Shown here: in pieces, positions 50,463 to 58,882 of the stretch
How the letters are laid out: each line of letters starts with the position of its first letter
Numbering within the stretch: position 1 is the stretch's first letter
Assembly (NCBI RefSeq): GCF_004795035.1
Contig: NZ_SSBK01000007.1
Location: 186,001-250,000 of the forward strand
DNA: 64,000 nt
From: Streptomyces sp. A0958
Lineage (GTDB): Bacteria > Actinomycetota > Actinomycetes > Streptomycetales > Streptomycetaceae
Direction: 5' to 3'
Notes under the pieces: model-generated
What the model saw: the letters and a program-made list of their open reading frames with translations, nothing else
The model's database searches: none
Told to the model about the DNA's origin: nothing
Translations under genes and position numbers: made by a program

Positions 50463-51919
50463 GATCCGTACGGGCCAGGGCCGCGCTCGGCGCCACCGTG
50501 GTCGTCGCCCTCGCCCTGGGCGTCGCCGGGCTCGCCGTCCTGCTCGTCCTGCGCGCCAACCTCACCGACCAGGCGGGTCTCCAGGCCGAGGTCGTCGCCC
50601 GCGAGGTCGCCGGACAGCTGGCCCTCGACGTGCCGTACGACAAGCTGGAGACGGGCGACGAGGAGGAGCACCCGGTCCAGGTGACCGACGAGGACGGGCG
50701 CGTGGTGGCCGTCTCCGAGGACCTGGAGGCGATCTCCGGCACCGGCACGGACCGGGTCACCCCGCAGCCCCGGCCCGCGCCGTCCGCGACCGGGGACGAC
50801 GAGGACGACGACCGCGACGACGACCGCGACGACGACCGCGATGACGACCCGGGCCGGGGCGAAGTCTCCACTGACGAGCCGGACTTCAGCAACGGCACCG
50901 CCACCGTGGACGGCGACCGCGCCGACTACCGGTTCGCCTCGGTCGAGGCGACGGACTCCGCCGGACGCACCCTGACCGTCCACGCGGGCGCCCCGCTCGC
51001 CGCCGAGCAGCGGGCCGTCGACAGCGTGCGCGCCGCGATGCTGGCCGGGCTGCCCGTCGTGCTCCTCGTCGCCGCCGCGGTGACCTGGCTGGTGACCCGG
51101 CGGGCCCTGCGCCCCGTCGAGGGCATCCGCCGCGAGATGGCGGCGATCACCGCCTCCGAGGACCTGGGCAGGCGCGTCCCGGAGCCGGACTCCCGTGACG
51201 AGATCGCCCGCCTGGCCCGTACGACCAACGAGACGCTCACCGCGCTGGAGGCGTCCGTCGACCGCCAGCGGCGCTTCGTCGCGGACGCCTCGCACGAGCT
51301 GCGCAGCCCGATCGCCTCGCTGCGCACTCAGCTGGAGGTGGCCGCCGCCCACCCCGAACTGCTGGACCTGCCGGGCGCGGTGGCCGATACCGTACGCCTC
51401 CAGGCTCTCGCCGCCGACCTGCTGCTGCTGGCCCGGCTCGACGCGGGGGAGGGGCCGGGGAGGACCCGGCTGGACCTCGGGGCGCTGATCCGCGAGGAGG
51501 TGTCCCAGCGCGTCGGCGACCGCATCCCCGTCACGGTGTCCGTGCCGGAGCCCGGCGGCCTGGAGGTGACCGGTTCGCGCGGGCAGCTGGCCCGGGTGGC
51601 CGGCAACCTCCTGGACAACGCCGAGCGCCACGCGGACCGTTCGGTGACCGTCGGCGTGCACCGGGAACGCGGCGGTGTCGTCCTCGCGGTCACCGACGAC
51701 GGGCCGGGGGTGCCGGCCGCGGAACGCGAGCGCGTCTTCGAACGCTTCGTACGCCTCGACGGCGCCCGCACCCGCGACGACGGCGGCGCCGGCCTGGGCC
51801 TGGCCATCGCCCGGGACGTGGCCACCCGCCACCACGGCCGCCTCACCGTCACCGACGCCCCCAGGGGCGGCGCCCGCTTCGAACTCTGGCTGCCGGGCGC
51901 GGAGGCGGACAGACCCTAA
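50459..51919 (+). CDS. Sensor histidine kinase with acidic-repeat sensor domain
   Basis: The 486-residue protein has two transmembrane helices (about 10-30 and 195-217) flanking an extracellular sensor domain, then HAMP (RRALRPVEGIRREM), HisKA (FVADASHELRSPIASLRTQ) and HATPase domains (NLLDNAERHA, GGAGLGLAIA). The sensor contains a run of DDDR repeats at about residues 112-132 encoded by 12-bp DNA repeats, suggesting cation or cationic-peptide sensing. GTG 50459 overlaps the regulator stop (GTGA). Confidence 0.92.
   Translation: MRSVRARAALGATVVVALALGVAGLAVLLVLRANLTDQAGLQAEVVAREVAGQLALDVPYDKLETGDEEEHPVQVTDEDGRVVAVSEDLEAISGTGTDRVTPQPRPAPSATGDDEDDDRDDDRDDDRDDDPGRGEVSTDEPDFSNGTATVDGDRADYRFASVEATDSAGRTLTVHAGAPLAAEQRAVDSVRAAMLAGLPVVLLVAAAVTWLVTRRALRPVEGIRREMAAITASEDLGRRVPEPDSRDEIARLARTTNETLTALEASVDRQRRFVADASHELRSPIASLRTQLEVAAAHPELLDLPGAVADTVRLQALAADLLLLARLDAGEGPGRTRLDLGALIREEVSQRVGDRIPVTVSVPEPGGLEVTGSRGQLARVAGNLLDNAERHADRSVTVGVHRERGGVVLAVTDDGPGVPAAERERVFERFVRLDGARTRDDGGAGLGLAIARDVATRHHGRLTVTDAPRGGARFELWLPGAEADRP
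50805..50846 (+). repeat. 12-bp tandem repeat in the sensor kinase gene
   Basis: The unit GACGACGACCGC repeats about three and a half times, encoding DDDR units in the extracellular part of the kinase. Copy number changes would stay in frame. Confidence 0.8.
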
Positions 51920-51961
51920 GGGCTGTCCCGTGATCCACCAGGGCTTATGGGACAGCCCTTA
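51917..51961. terminator. Bidirectional terminator
   Basis: 13-bp perfect stem TAAGGGCTGTCCC with its complement (51917-51929, 51949-51961) and a 19-base loop. The stem contains the kinase stop codon and lies 8 bases from the stop of the convergent MarR gene. Confidence 0.85.
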
Positions 51962-51969
51962 GCCCGACC

Positions 51970-52440
51970 CTAGCCCCGCTGCGTCCGCAGGTGCTCGGCG
52001 ACCGGAGCCAGGGCCGTGTGCAGTTCGGCCAGGGCCTCGGGAGTGAGCAGGTCCATGAAGTGCTTGCGGACCGAGGCGACGTGGCGGGGGGCCACCTTCC
52101 GCATCGTCTCCGCGCCCTCCTCGGTGAGGACCGCGTACAGGCCGCGGCGGTCCGACTCGCAGTTCTCCCGGCGGACCAGGCCCGCGCTCTCCATGCGGGT
52201 GATCTGGTGCGAGAGCCGGCTCTTGGACTGGAGGGTGGCGCCCGCGAGGTCGCTCATCCGCATCCGCCGGTCCTCCGACTCCGAGAGGTTCACAAGGATC
52301 TCGTAGTCGTTGTTGGTCAGGCCGAACGGCTGGAGGTCCTTCTCCAGCTGGTGCATCAGCAGCCTGCTGACGTCCAGGTGGGTGCGCCAGGCGCACTGCT
52401 CGGCGTCGCTCAGCCAGCGGGTGGCCGTCTCGGTCTCCAT
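51970..52440 (-). CDS. MarR family transcriptional regulator
   Basis: The 156-residue winged-helix protein shows NDYEILVNLSESEDRRMRMSDLAGATLQSKSRLSHQITRMESAGLVRRENCESDRRGLYAVLT split over the recognition helix and wing, typical of MarR. Start ATG 52440. The upstream minus-strand sequence contains TAGAAT as a possible -10. No ligand or target can be assigned; the AIM24 genes next to it run on the same strand from further upstream. Confidence 0.92.
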   Translation of the reverse strand: METETATRWLSDAEQCAWRTHLDVSRLLMHQLEKDLQPFGLTNNDYEILVNLSESEDRRMRMSDLAGATLQSKSRLSHQITRMESAGLVRRENCESDRRGLYAVLTEEGAETMRKVAPRHVASVRKHFMDLLTPEALAELHTALAPVAEHLRTQRG

Positions 52441-52556
52441 GTATGGATTCTACCTAAGAAGTTGAAAGCCGGACGAAGCGTGGTGGTGTGACACCCGGCA
52501 CGGCAGGGGCCGGGACGGGGCGCAGGCGTTCGACGTCACACTCCGCAGACTACCGT

Positions 52557-53321
52557 TTACAAACCGAAGCGACGCTGGAGGTCCCCCGGCTGACCGGACG
52601 CACGGGAGGTGGACCCGTGTTGACCGCCACCGCCCGGCACCCCCGGCTGCTGCGGCACCGCCCCCGTCGGCTGCTCGTCCATCAGCGCCTCGGACGACTG
52701 GAGCAGCACCGTCCCCGCGCCCACGAACTCGAACTGGTGCTCCTCGCCCGAGGCCCCGCCGATCCCGGTGAGCCCGCGCAACCCGCCCATCACACCGGTC
52801 ATGTAGCCGTGGTCGTAGTGGTGGCAGGGCGAGGGGCAGTCCGCCCAGCCGACCAGCGCCTGCGGGTCCACCCGCAGCGGCGGCTCCATGAAGACCACCG
52901 GACCGTTGGAGGCGGCGACGAACTTCCCCGTACCGATCAGCGTCAGGAACCCCGGCACGATCGACTGCTTCAGCGCCAGCGACGGCTGGTAGGCCAGCAG
53001 GTTGCCGGAGCGGATCGTCAGGTTCCCGTCGTCCAGGTCGTAGGAGTTCACATCGAACGCCCGGTCCGCGAGCAGCATCTTGCCGCTCCCCTCGGCCACC
53101 ACCCAGTCGCTCGCGTGCAGCGGCGAGTGGAAGCTCGCCCGCACCAGCCGCTCGAAGCGGCCGTGCCCGATGCCGTCGAAGCCGATCTGCCCGTAGTAGG
53201 CGATCATCTTGCCCTTCTGCAGGAACCACTGGCTCCCCTTGAGCTCCACACAGAAGGTGTACGAGTTGACGTTGTCGTCCGACGGCAACGTCATCGGGTC
53301 GAAGACCACGGGGCCGTTCAC
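52557..53321 (-). CDS. AIM24 family protein, third of three
   Basis: The 254-residue member of the AIM24 (mitochondrial biogenesis-like) beta-helix family. It is the most divergent of the three, with FVAASNGPVVFMEPPLRVDPQALVGW as the family's late motif and a Gly/Pro/Gln-rich C-terminal extension (PQQPGVPGGGGQHGS). GTG 53321 overlaps the previous stop (GTGA). Molecular role unknown. Confidence 0.87.
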   Translation of the reverse strand: MNGPVVFDPMTLPSDDNVNSYTFCVELKGSQWFLQKGKMIAYYGQIGFDGIGHGRFERLVRASFHSPLHASDWVVAEGSGKMLLADRAFDVNSYDLDDGNLTIRSGNLLAYQPSLALKQSIVPGFLTLIGTGKFVAASNGPVVFMEPPLRVDPQALVGWADCPSPCHHYDHGYMTGVMGGLRGLTGIGGASGEEHQFEFVGAGTVLLQSSEALMDEQPTGAVPQQPGVPGGGGQHGSTSRASGQPGDLQRRFGL

Positions 53322-53968
53322 AGCTTCTCCTCCGACGCCTGGACGTACACCGCACCACTGCCGCTCAGCTCCAGCTGGAACCCCTCGCCCGAGCCGCGCC
53401 CCACCATCTCGCGCCAGCCGATCGCGGTGGAGAGCTTGTTGCGGACCTCGCCGTGGTGGGCGACGTACGCCTGCGGGTCCACGTGCACGTCGTGGCCCGG
53501 GGTGATCGGCAGCTCGATGACCCCGCCGTGCGCCATCACCGCCACCGCGCCGTGCCCCTTGAGCGTCGTGGTGAACAGGCCCTGCCCGGTCACCTGGCCG
53601 CGCACCATGCCCATCACCCCGCCCTGCGAGCCCATGAACATCGTGCCCTGCTGGAGCGTCCCGTCGAAGGCGAGCAGCCTGTCCGCCTCCACGTACAGGG
53701 TGTCCCCGGACAGGTTGATCACCTGGATGTGGTGGCCGCCGTGGCCGAACATCACCGTGCCGTTCCCCTCGACCGTCATCAGCGGGGTCGCCTCGTTCGC
53801 CATCCGGCGGCCGATCATCGACATCACCCCGCCCTGGCCGCCCTGGATGTTCGGCGTGAACGCCACCTCGCCGCGGTAGGCGAGCATCGCCCCGCGCTGG
53901 CTGAACATCTTCTGGCCGGGGATCACCGTCGCCTCGACCATCTTGGAGTTGATCTCACGGAACGGCAT
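53318..53968 (-). CDS. AIM24 family protein, second of three
   Basis: The 216-residue protein has family landmarks GAMLAYRGEVAF, GGVMSMIGRRMANEATPLMTVEGNG and GHDVHVDPQAYVAHHGEV. Start ATG 53968 shares one base with the previous stop (TGATG). Repeated strands with conserved glycines suggest the double-stranded beta-helix fold. Similar to the first gene over its whole length. Confidence 0.9.
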   Translation of the reverse strand: MPFREINSKMVEATVIPGQKMFSQRGAMLAYRGEVAFTPNIQGGQGGVMSMIGRRMANEATPLMTVEGNGTVMFGHGGHHIQVINLSGDTLYVEADRLLAFDGTLQQGTMFMGSQGGVMGMVRGQVTGQGLFTTTLKGHGAVAVMAHGGVIELPITPGHDVHVDPQAYVAHHGEVRNKLSTAIGWREMVGRGSGEGFQLELSGSGAVYVQASEEKL

Positions 53969-54600
53969 CAGACGTTCCCCCCGATCGTGTTCCGCTCGCT
54001 GGGCTGCACGTAGACGAGTCCCTCGCCCTCGAACCGGATCTGGAACGACTCGCCCGAGCCCTCGCCCATCAGGGTCCGGAAGTTCACCCCGGACTGGAAG
54101 TGCTGCTGGAGGTTGCCCTGGTGGGCGATGTAGGCGCCCGGGTCGACGAACAGCGGGTACTGGGCGGAGACCCGCAGCACCACGGCCGTGCCGTCCGACA
54201 TGATCGCCGCCTGGCCGGTGCCCTCGACGGTGGTGGTGAACAGGCCGTTGCCCGTCGCGCCGCCGCGCAGCCCGGTGAAGGTGGTGCCCGTGCGCAGCCC
54301 CGCGTCGGTGCACAGGAGGTTGCTCGCCTCGACGTACAGCTTGTCGCCGTGCAGCGAGACGAGGTTGATCTCGCTCGCCCGGTCGGCGAAGTAGCAGGTG
54401 CCCTGCCCGGACACCTGCATCACGGCCATCGATTCGCCGGCCAGCCTGCGGGTCACCATGCCGCGCAGGCCCTCACCGCCGCCCGTCATCTTCTTGAACG
54501 ACATCTGGCCCTCGTACGCGACCATCGAGCCGTTCTTCGCCTTGACGGCATCGCCGGCCAGATCGACGGCGAGCGTCTTGCTTCCCTCAAGTCGGAACAT
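53968..54600 (-). CDS. AIM24 family protein, first of three
   Basis: The 210-residue protein opens the three-gene set. Features: GSMVAYEGQMSFKK, GGEGLRGMVTRRLAGESMAVMQVSGQG, and the late motif PLFVDPGAYIAHQGNL shared with its neighbours. ATG 54600 is used; GTG 54606 is an alternative. The gene is divergent from the DUF3817 gene, with 245 bases between. AIM24 proteins often travel with stress or TerD-like genes, but their biochemistry is unknown. Confidence 0.9.
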   Translation of the reverse strand: MFRLEGSKTLAVDLAGDAVKAKNGSMVAYEGQMSFKKMTGGGEGLRGMVTRRLAGESMAVMQVSGQGTCYFADRASEINLVSLHGDKLYVEASNLLCTDAGLRTGTTFTGLRGGATGNGLFTTTVEGTGQAAIMSDGTAVVLRVSAQYPLFVDPGAYIAHQGNLQQHFQSGVNFRTLMGEGSGESFQIRFEGEGLVYVQPSERNTIGGNV

Positions 54601-54845
54601 AGCCACCCGGCGAAAATAGCGGCACGCACCGCCGCCGGAACAGGGGCGGCGGTGCGATCGGCCGCCCCGGACCGCCCCTGATACGCATCCGGTACGGGAC
54701 CCGGACGCAATCGGGACGTACTTCTTACGGGCTCCCGCCTCGGCCCCCGCCCCCGCCGCCGGGCGGGCCGGGGCTCGATGTCACAATGGTGCCGCTTGTG
54801 CGTGCGTTCACAAGCCGTCACGACCCTCCCACCGAAGGTGCCCCC

Positions 54846-55196
54846 GTGGACATCAAGACCGCTACCGCCCTGCACCGGCTGCGCCTCATCTCGATTCCCG
54901 AGGCGCTGTCCTTCCCCGCGCTGATCCTCTTCGGTTCGGTCCTCAGCCGGATCTCCGACATCGACTTCCTGATGATGCCGCTCGGCATGCTGCACGGCGT
55001 GCTCTTCGTGATCTACGTCGTGGCCCTGCTGGACGTCTGGGCGAAGACCAAGTGGCCGCTCAAGCGTGTCGCGTTCTTCTTCCTGCTCTGCGTGCTGCCC
55101 TTCGGCGGCCTGTACGGCGACAAGGTGCTCAAGCGCTACGAGGCCGACAGCGTCATCGCGGCCCGCGCCCGCCGGGAAGGCACGGTCAGCGCATGA
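54846..55196 (+). CDS. DUF3817 membrane protein
   Basis: The 116-residue protein has three predicted transmembrane helices. Its core motif is [27 protein letters not shown], the DUF3817 signature (G-x-L-F-x-x-Y in a helix followed by a basic loop). GTG 54846 follows GAAGGTG. Its stop overlaps the next gene's ATG (ATGA). A second member lies at 58883-59218. Confidence 0.88.
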   Translation: MDIKTATALHRLRLISIPEALSFPALILFGSVLSRISDIDFLMMPLGMLHGVLFVIYVVALLDVWAKTKWPLKRVAFFFLLCVLPFGGLYGDKVLKRYEADSVIAARARREGTVSA

Positions 55197-55524
55197 TCGT
55201 CGCCTTCTCCGTCAGCCCGCTCGGCGTCGGCGAGGACGTCGGTGAGTACGTCGCCGACGCCGTCCGGGTCGTCCGCGAGTCCGGCCTGCCCAACCGCACG
55301 GACGCGATGTTCACCTCCGTCGAGGGGGAGTGGGACGAGAGTGGGGTCTCCCCTGCTCGAACGTAGTTGAGAGCTTGGGGAAGGACGTCGTCAAGCGGGC
55401 GGTCGCGGCCGTCGAGGCGCGCGCCGGACGGGTCTCCCTCGTCCTGAAGGCGGACGTCCGCCCCGGCGTCACCGACGGCCTGACCTCCAAGGTCGAGACG
55501 GTCGAGCGGTACCTCGCGGACTGA
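55193..55524 (+). pseudogene. MTH1187-family thiamine-binding protein gene interrupted by a 44-base repeat
   Basis: The 5' part ([49 protein letters not shown] in pieces) is the normal start of this ~100-residue family. After the Glu codon ending at 55339 a foreign 44-base stretch leads to a TAG at 55364-55366. The rest of the protein ([24 protein letters not shown] through [10 protein letters not shown]) resumes in another frame at about 55384 and ends at 55524. The insert length is not a multiple of three. The inserted DNA matches the repeat upstream of scy. The product would be a 57-residue truncated peptide. The upstream DUF3817 gene overlaps its start. Confidence 0.82.
55340..55383 (+). 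repeat. 44-base palindromic repeat inserted in a gene
   Basis: Begins AGTGGGGTCTCCCCTGCTCG and ends GTTGAGAGCTTGGGGAAG. The TCCCC...GGGGA ends and the GCTCGAAC/GTTGAGAGC centre can fold back. The reverse complement matches 45912-45955 at 39 of 44 bases. No clear target-site duplication is visible. Confidence 0.82.
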
Positions 55525-55581
55525 CCCCGCACGCACGTACGCGGAGCCCCCGCTCCAGAACGCCCGGCGCGGGGGCTCTCG

Positions 55582-56565
55582 TCATTCCGGGACCGCCAGC
55601 GCGATCCCCAGCGGCGTCCGTTCGTACAGCACCTGGTGCCCGTAGCGGCGCGAGGTCAGCAGGCCGGCCGCCCGCAGCACCGACAGGTGCTCCGACACGG
55701 AGGACGGGGCGAGACCGAGCCGGTGGGCGAGCGCGGTGGTGCCCGCCGGCTCGTCCAGCGCGCACAGGACGTCCGCCCGCACCCGGCCGAGCAGCCGGGC
55801 GAGCGCGTCCGGGGTGCTGTCGGCGGGCTCCGTCCACAGCCCGCCGATGCCGCGGGCCGGGTAGATCACCGCGGGCAGCCAGGGCGCGTCGAACCCGCCG
55901 ACCACGTTCGGCCAGGCGAAGACGGACGGCATGAGCACGAGGCCCTGTCCGCCGAGGACCCGGGCGTGCCGGCCGGACGTGCGGGCGATGGTGAGGGTCG
56001 AGTCCGCCCAGCTCAGCTGCGGACTCAGCTCGCCCAGCAGCCGTTCGAAGCCGACCGCCGCCAGCAGCCGTGAGTGGTAGGCCACATCGGCCTCGAGCAG
56101 GGCGCGCAGCCGGGGCCAGTGCGGCTCGATCAGCACCCGCCAGGCCAGCTCCAGGAGGTCGGCCAGCTCCCGCACGGCCCGCGCGGGATCGGCCAGCAAC
56201 GCGCGCCCGGCGGCGGAGTCCGAGGCCCCGGGCCGCTCGGACAACGCCGCGGCCATGTCCTCCCGCGCCAGCGCCGGGTCGACCGCCCGCACCCCCGCGA
56301 TCTCCTCCTCGAACGAGGTGAGGGGCCCCTGCGGCGGCGGGCAGAAGAAGTCGGGGCTGTGACCGTGCTCGTTCATCAGCAGCCACAGGGGCCCGAGATC
56401 GAGACCGGCGGACGCGTCCCGGATTCTGCGCAGCCACGGCAGGTGATAGCCCTGCCGCTCCGGCGAGGCCAGCACCCGTACGGCGGCCTGGGTCTCCCCG
56501 AGCGGGGAGAGCGCGAACCGGCAGCGCAGCAGATCGCTCTCGTCGAAGTGCAGATGGAAGGGCAT
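55582..56565 (-). CDS. ArsR-like winged-helix regulator with large N-terminal domain
   Basis: The 327-residue protein has a ~240-residue N-terminal domain (FHLHFDESDLLRCRFALSPLGE...) and a C-terminal ArsR-type winged helix (VLCALDEPAGTTALAHRLGLAPSSVSEHLSVLRAAGLLTSRRYGHQVLYERT). This is the DUF5937-type layout found in many Streptomyces regulators. ATG 56565. It is divergent from the MFS gene with 73 bases between, so it probably controls that exporter and itself. Confidence 0.88.
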   Translation of the reverse strand: MPFHLHFDESDLLRCRFALSPLGETQAAVRVLASPERQGYHLPWLRRIRDASAGLDLGPLWLLMNEHGHSPDFFCPPPQGPLTSFEEEIAGVRAVDPALAREDMAAALSERPGASDSAAGRALLADPARAVRELADLLELAWRVLIEPHWPRLRALLEADVAYHSRLLAAVGFERLLGELSPQLSWADSTLTIARTSGRHARVLGGQGLVLMPSVFAWPNVVGGFDAPWLPAVIYPARGIGGLWTEPADSTPDALARLLGRVRADVLCALDEPAGTTALAHRLGLAPSSVSEHLSVLRAAGLLTSRRYGHQVLYERTPLGIALAVPE

Positions 56566-56638
56566 ACGGGCCTCGGGAAAGATTCGGTTGGAGCCGAAAG
56601 TCTACGGACCCGGTGAGGGGCTGCCGCATGCTGCGTCC

Positions 56639-58297
56639 ATGCCGAGAGACACCGAGCCCCCGACGGGCGGCTCCCGCGACGCGACGGACACCCCTGGCGG
56701 CCGGCGGACCCCGCGCGGGCCCACGCCGCCCGACCCGCGTGCCACGAGCCCCGCCGCAGGACCGGCCCCTCTCCCGGCCCCGCCCCCGGAGCGCGACGGT
56801 CCCCCCGACCCGAGCGGACCGCCCGCGCTCCGGGCGCCGGCCGAAGATGCGTCCGCAGGGGACGCACCGGCCGGGGACGCGCCCGCCGGGGACGCGCCCG
56901 CCGCCCCGGGCGGACCGCCCGCGCTCCGGGCGCCGGCCGAAGATGCGCCCGCAGGGGACGCGCCGGCCGGGGACGCGCCGGCCGAAGATGCGTCCGCCGG
57001 GGACGCACCGGCCGAAGACGCGCCGGCCGGGGGCGCGCCCACCGCCCCGGGCGGCTACCGGGCCGTCTTCGCCGTACGCGAGTTCCGGGCCGTCTTCGCC
57101 GCGCACCTGCTCTCGCTGCTCGGAGTGGTCGTCAGCGAACTCGCGCTCACCGTCCTCGTGTACGACCTCACCGCATCCCCCCTGCTCAGCGCCCTCACCT
57201 TCGCGCTCGGGATGCTGCCCTACCTCGTCGGCGGCACCCTCTTCGCCGGGATCGCCGACCGCTACCCCGCGCGCCAGGTCCTGGTCACCTGCGACCTGAT
57301 CTGCGCCGGCTGCGTCGCCGTGATGGTGCTGCCGGGCACCCCGGTCGCCGGACTCCTCGTGCTGCGCTGTCTCGTCGCCGCCGTCTCGCCCGTCTTCACC
57401 GGGACCAGGATGGCCGCGCTCACCGACATCCTGGGCGAGGGCGACCTGTTCGTCCTGGGACGCTCACTGCTGCGGATCATCTCGCAGGGCGCCCTGCTCG
57501 CCGGCTTCGGCGTGGGCGGGCTGCTGCTCGCCGTGGTCTCCCCGCGCGGCGCGATCACGATCACCGTCGTCACCTTCCTGTGCTCGGCAGCCCTGCTCCG
57601 CCTCGGCACCCGCGCCCGGCCCGCCCGCACCGCGGCCAAGGGCGGCGGCACCCTGCTGGGGGAGTCGGTCGCCGGGGCCCGGCTGGTGCTGGGCCATCGC
57701 CGGATCAGGGCGCTGATGCTGCTGTTCTGGCTGCCCCCGGTGTTCGTCGTCGCGCCGGAGGCGCTGGCCGCCCCGTACGCCGACGAGATCGGTGTGGGCA
57801 GCGCCGCGCTCGGCCTGCTGATGTGCGCGATGCCGGTCGGCTCCATCGCCGCCGAGCTGTACGTGGGCGCCGCGCTGAGCCCCCGTACCCGCTCCCTGAT
57901 CGTCCTGCCGCTCGCCGCGGCCGGGCTGCTGCCCCTCGTGCTGTACGGCTCGCGGCCCGGGGTCGCCCTGGCTGCCGTCGCGCTGGTGCTGGCCGGTGCC
58001 GGATCGGCGTACGTCATCGGCCTCGACCAGTGGTTCGTCGAAGCCGTACCCGACGAGCTGCGCGGCCGGGCCATGACCTTGCTCACGGCCGGACTGATGA
58101 CGCTCCAGGGCGTCGGGATGGCGCTCGCGGGGCTCGCCGCCGAGTTCTTCCCCGTCCATCAGGTGGTCGCCGGGGCCGGGGTCGTGGGCACCCTGTGTCT
58201 GCTGCTGCTCGTCGCCGAGGTCCGCAGAACCGCACCCGCGAACCGTGATCGGACCGAAGTTCGAGACGGGGAGGACCGCCAAGTTCCCCATGGGTAA
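56639..58297 (+). CDS. MFS transporter with repeat-rich N-terminal extension
   Basis: The 552-residue major-facilitator protein has about twelve helices starting near residue 150 (FRAVFAAHLLSLLGVVVSELALTVLVY); GIADRYPARQVLV is the loop 2-3 signature. Before them stands a ~140-residue Pro/Ala/Asp-rich region of tandem GDAPA-type repeats, unusual for the family. ATG 56639 was chosen; no convincing start exists between the repeats and the first helix. It is divergent from the ArsR-like regulator and followed 10 bases later by a MarR gene. Substrate unknown. Confidence 0.85.
   Translation: MPRDTEPPTGGSRDATDTPGGRRTPRGPTPPDPRATSPAAGPAPLPAPPPERDGPPDPSGPPALRAPAEDASAGDAPAGDAPAGDAPAAPGGPPALRAPAEDAPAGDAPAGDAPAEDASAGDAPAEDAPAGGAPTAPGGYRAVFAVREFRAVFAAHLLSLLGVVVSELALTVLVYDLTASPLLSALTFALGMLPYLVGGTLFAGIADRYPARQVLVTCDLICAGCVAVMVLPGTPVAGLLVLRCLVAAVSPVFTGTRMAALTDILGEGDLFVLGRSLLRIISQGALLAGFGVGGLLLAVVSPRGAITITVVTFLCSAALLRLGTRARPARTAAKGGGTLLGESVAGARLVLGHRRIRALMLLFWLPPVFVVAPEALAAPYADEIGVGSAALGLLMCAMPVGSIAAELYVGAALSPRTRSLIVLPLAAAGLLPLVLYGSRPGVALAAVALVLAGAGSAYVIGLDQWFVEAVPDELRGRAMTLLTAGLMTLQGVGMALAGLAAEFFPVHQVVAGAGVVGTLCLLLLVAEVRRTAPANRDRTEVRDGEDRQVPHG
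56814..57050 (+). repeat. Nested tandem repeats in the MFS N-terminus
   Basis: A 96-bp unit beginning GCGGACCGCCCGCGCTCCGG occurs at 56814 and again at 56910 with near identity over about 70 bases. Within and after it a 15-bp unit encoding GDAPA or EDAPA repeats many times. Confidence 0.85.
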
Positions 58298-58307
58298 GGT
58301 CGTGGCC

Positions 58308-58817
58308 GTGCCGAAGCCGCTCAGTCTCCCCTTCGATCCCATCGCCCGCGCCGACGAGCTCTGGCAGCAGCGCTGGGGCCCGGTCCCGTCCATGGGGGCG
58401 ATCACCTCGATCATGCGGGCGCAGCAGATCCTGCTCGCCGAGGTCGACGCCGTCGTCAAGCCGTACGGACTGACGTTCGCGCGGTACGAGGCGCTGGTGC
58501 TGCTCACCTTCTCCAAGGCCGGCGAGCTGCCGATGTCCAAGATCGGTGAGCGGCTGATGGTCCACCCGACCTCCGTGACCAACACGGTGGACCGGCTGGT
58601 GCGCTCCGGCCTGGTCGACAAGCGCCCCAACCCGAACGACGGCCGCGGCACGCTCGCCTCCATCACCGACAAGGGCCGCGAGGTGGTCGAGTCGGCCACC
58701 CGCGACCTGGTCGCGATGGAGTTCGGACTCGGGGTGTACGACGCCGAGGAGTGCGCCGAGATCTTCGCGCTGCTGCGGCCGTTGCGCATCGCCGCGCAGG
58801 ACTTCGAGGAGATCTGA
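58308..58817 (+). CDS. MarR family transcriptional regulator
   Basis: The 169-residue winged-helix protein has GLTFARYEALVLLTFSKAGELPMSKIGERLMVHPTSVTNTVDRLVRSGLVDKRPNPNDGRGTLASIT (in parts) as its DNA-binding region, with the DGRG wing. GTG 58308 (MPKPLSLPFDPIARADELW) is preferred, with AAGG upstream; ATG 58290, overlapping the MFS gene end, is possible. It may share the MFS transcript. Confidence 0.88.
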   Translation: MPKPLSLPFDPIARADELWQQRWGPVPSMGAITSIMRAQQILLAEVDAVVKPYGLTFARYEALVLLTFSKAGELPMSKIGERLMVHPTSVTNTVDRLVRSGLVDKRPNPNDGRGTLASITDKGREVVESATRDLVAMEFGLGVYDAEECAEIFALLRPLRIAAQDFEEI

Positions 58818-58882
58818 GAGACACGGTTCCGGTGCCCGGCCCGCTGCAAGATCGCCCCGGACGTCCGGTTACGCTCGATGCC

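Noticed and set aside
55340..55383. Insertion sequence with transposase
   Set aside because: The insert is only 44 bases and has no coding capacity; it is better described as a short palindromic repeat element.
56814..57050. CRISPR-like array
   Set aside because: The repeats are in-frame coding units without unique spacers and sit inside the MFS gene.
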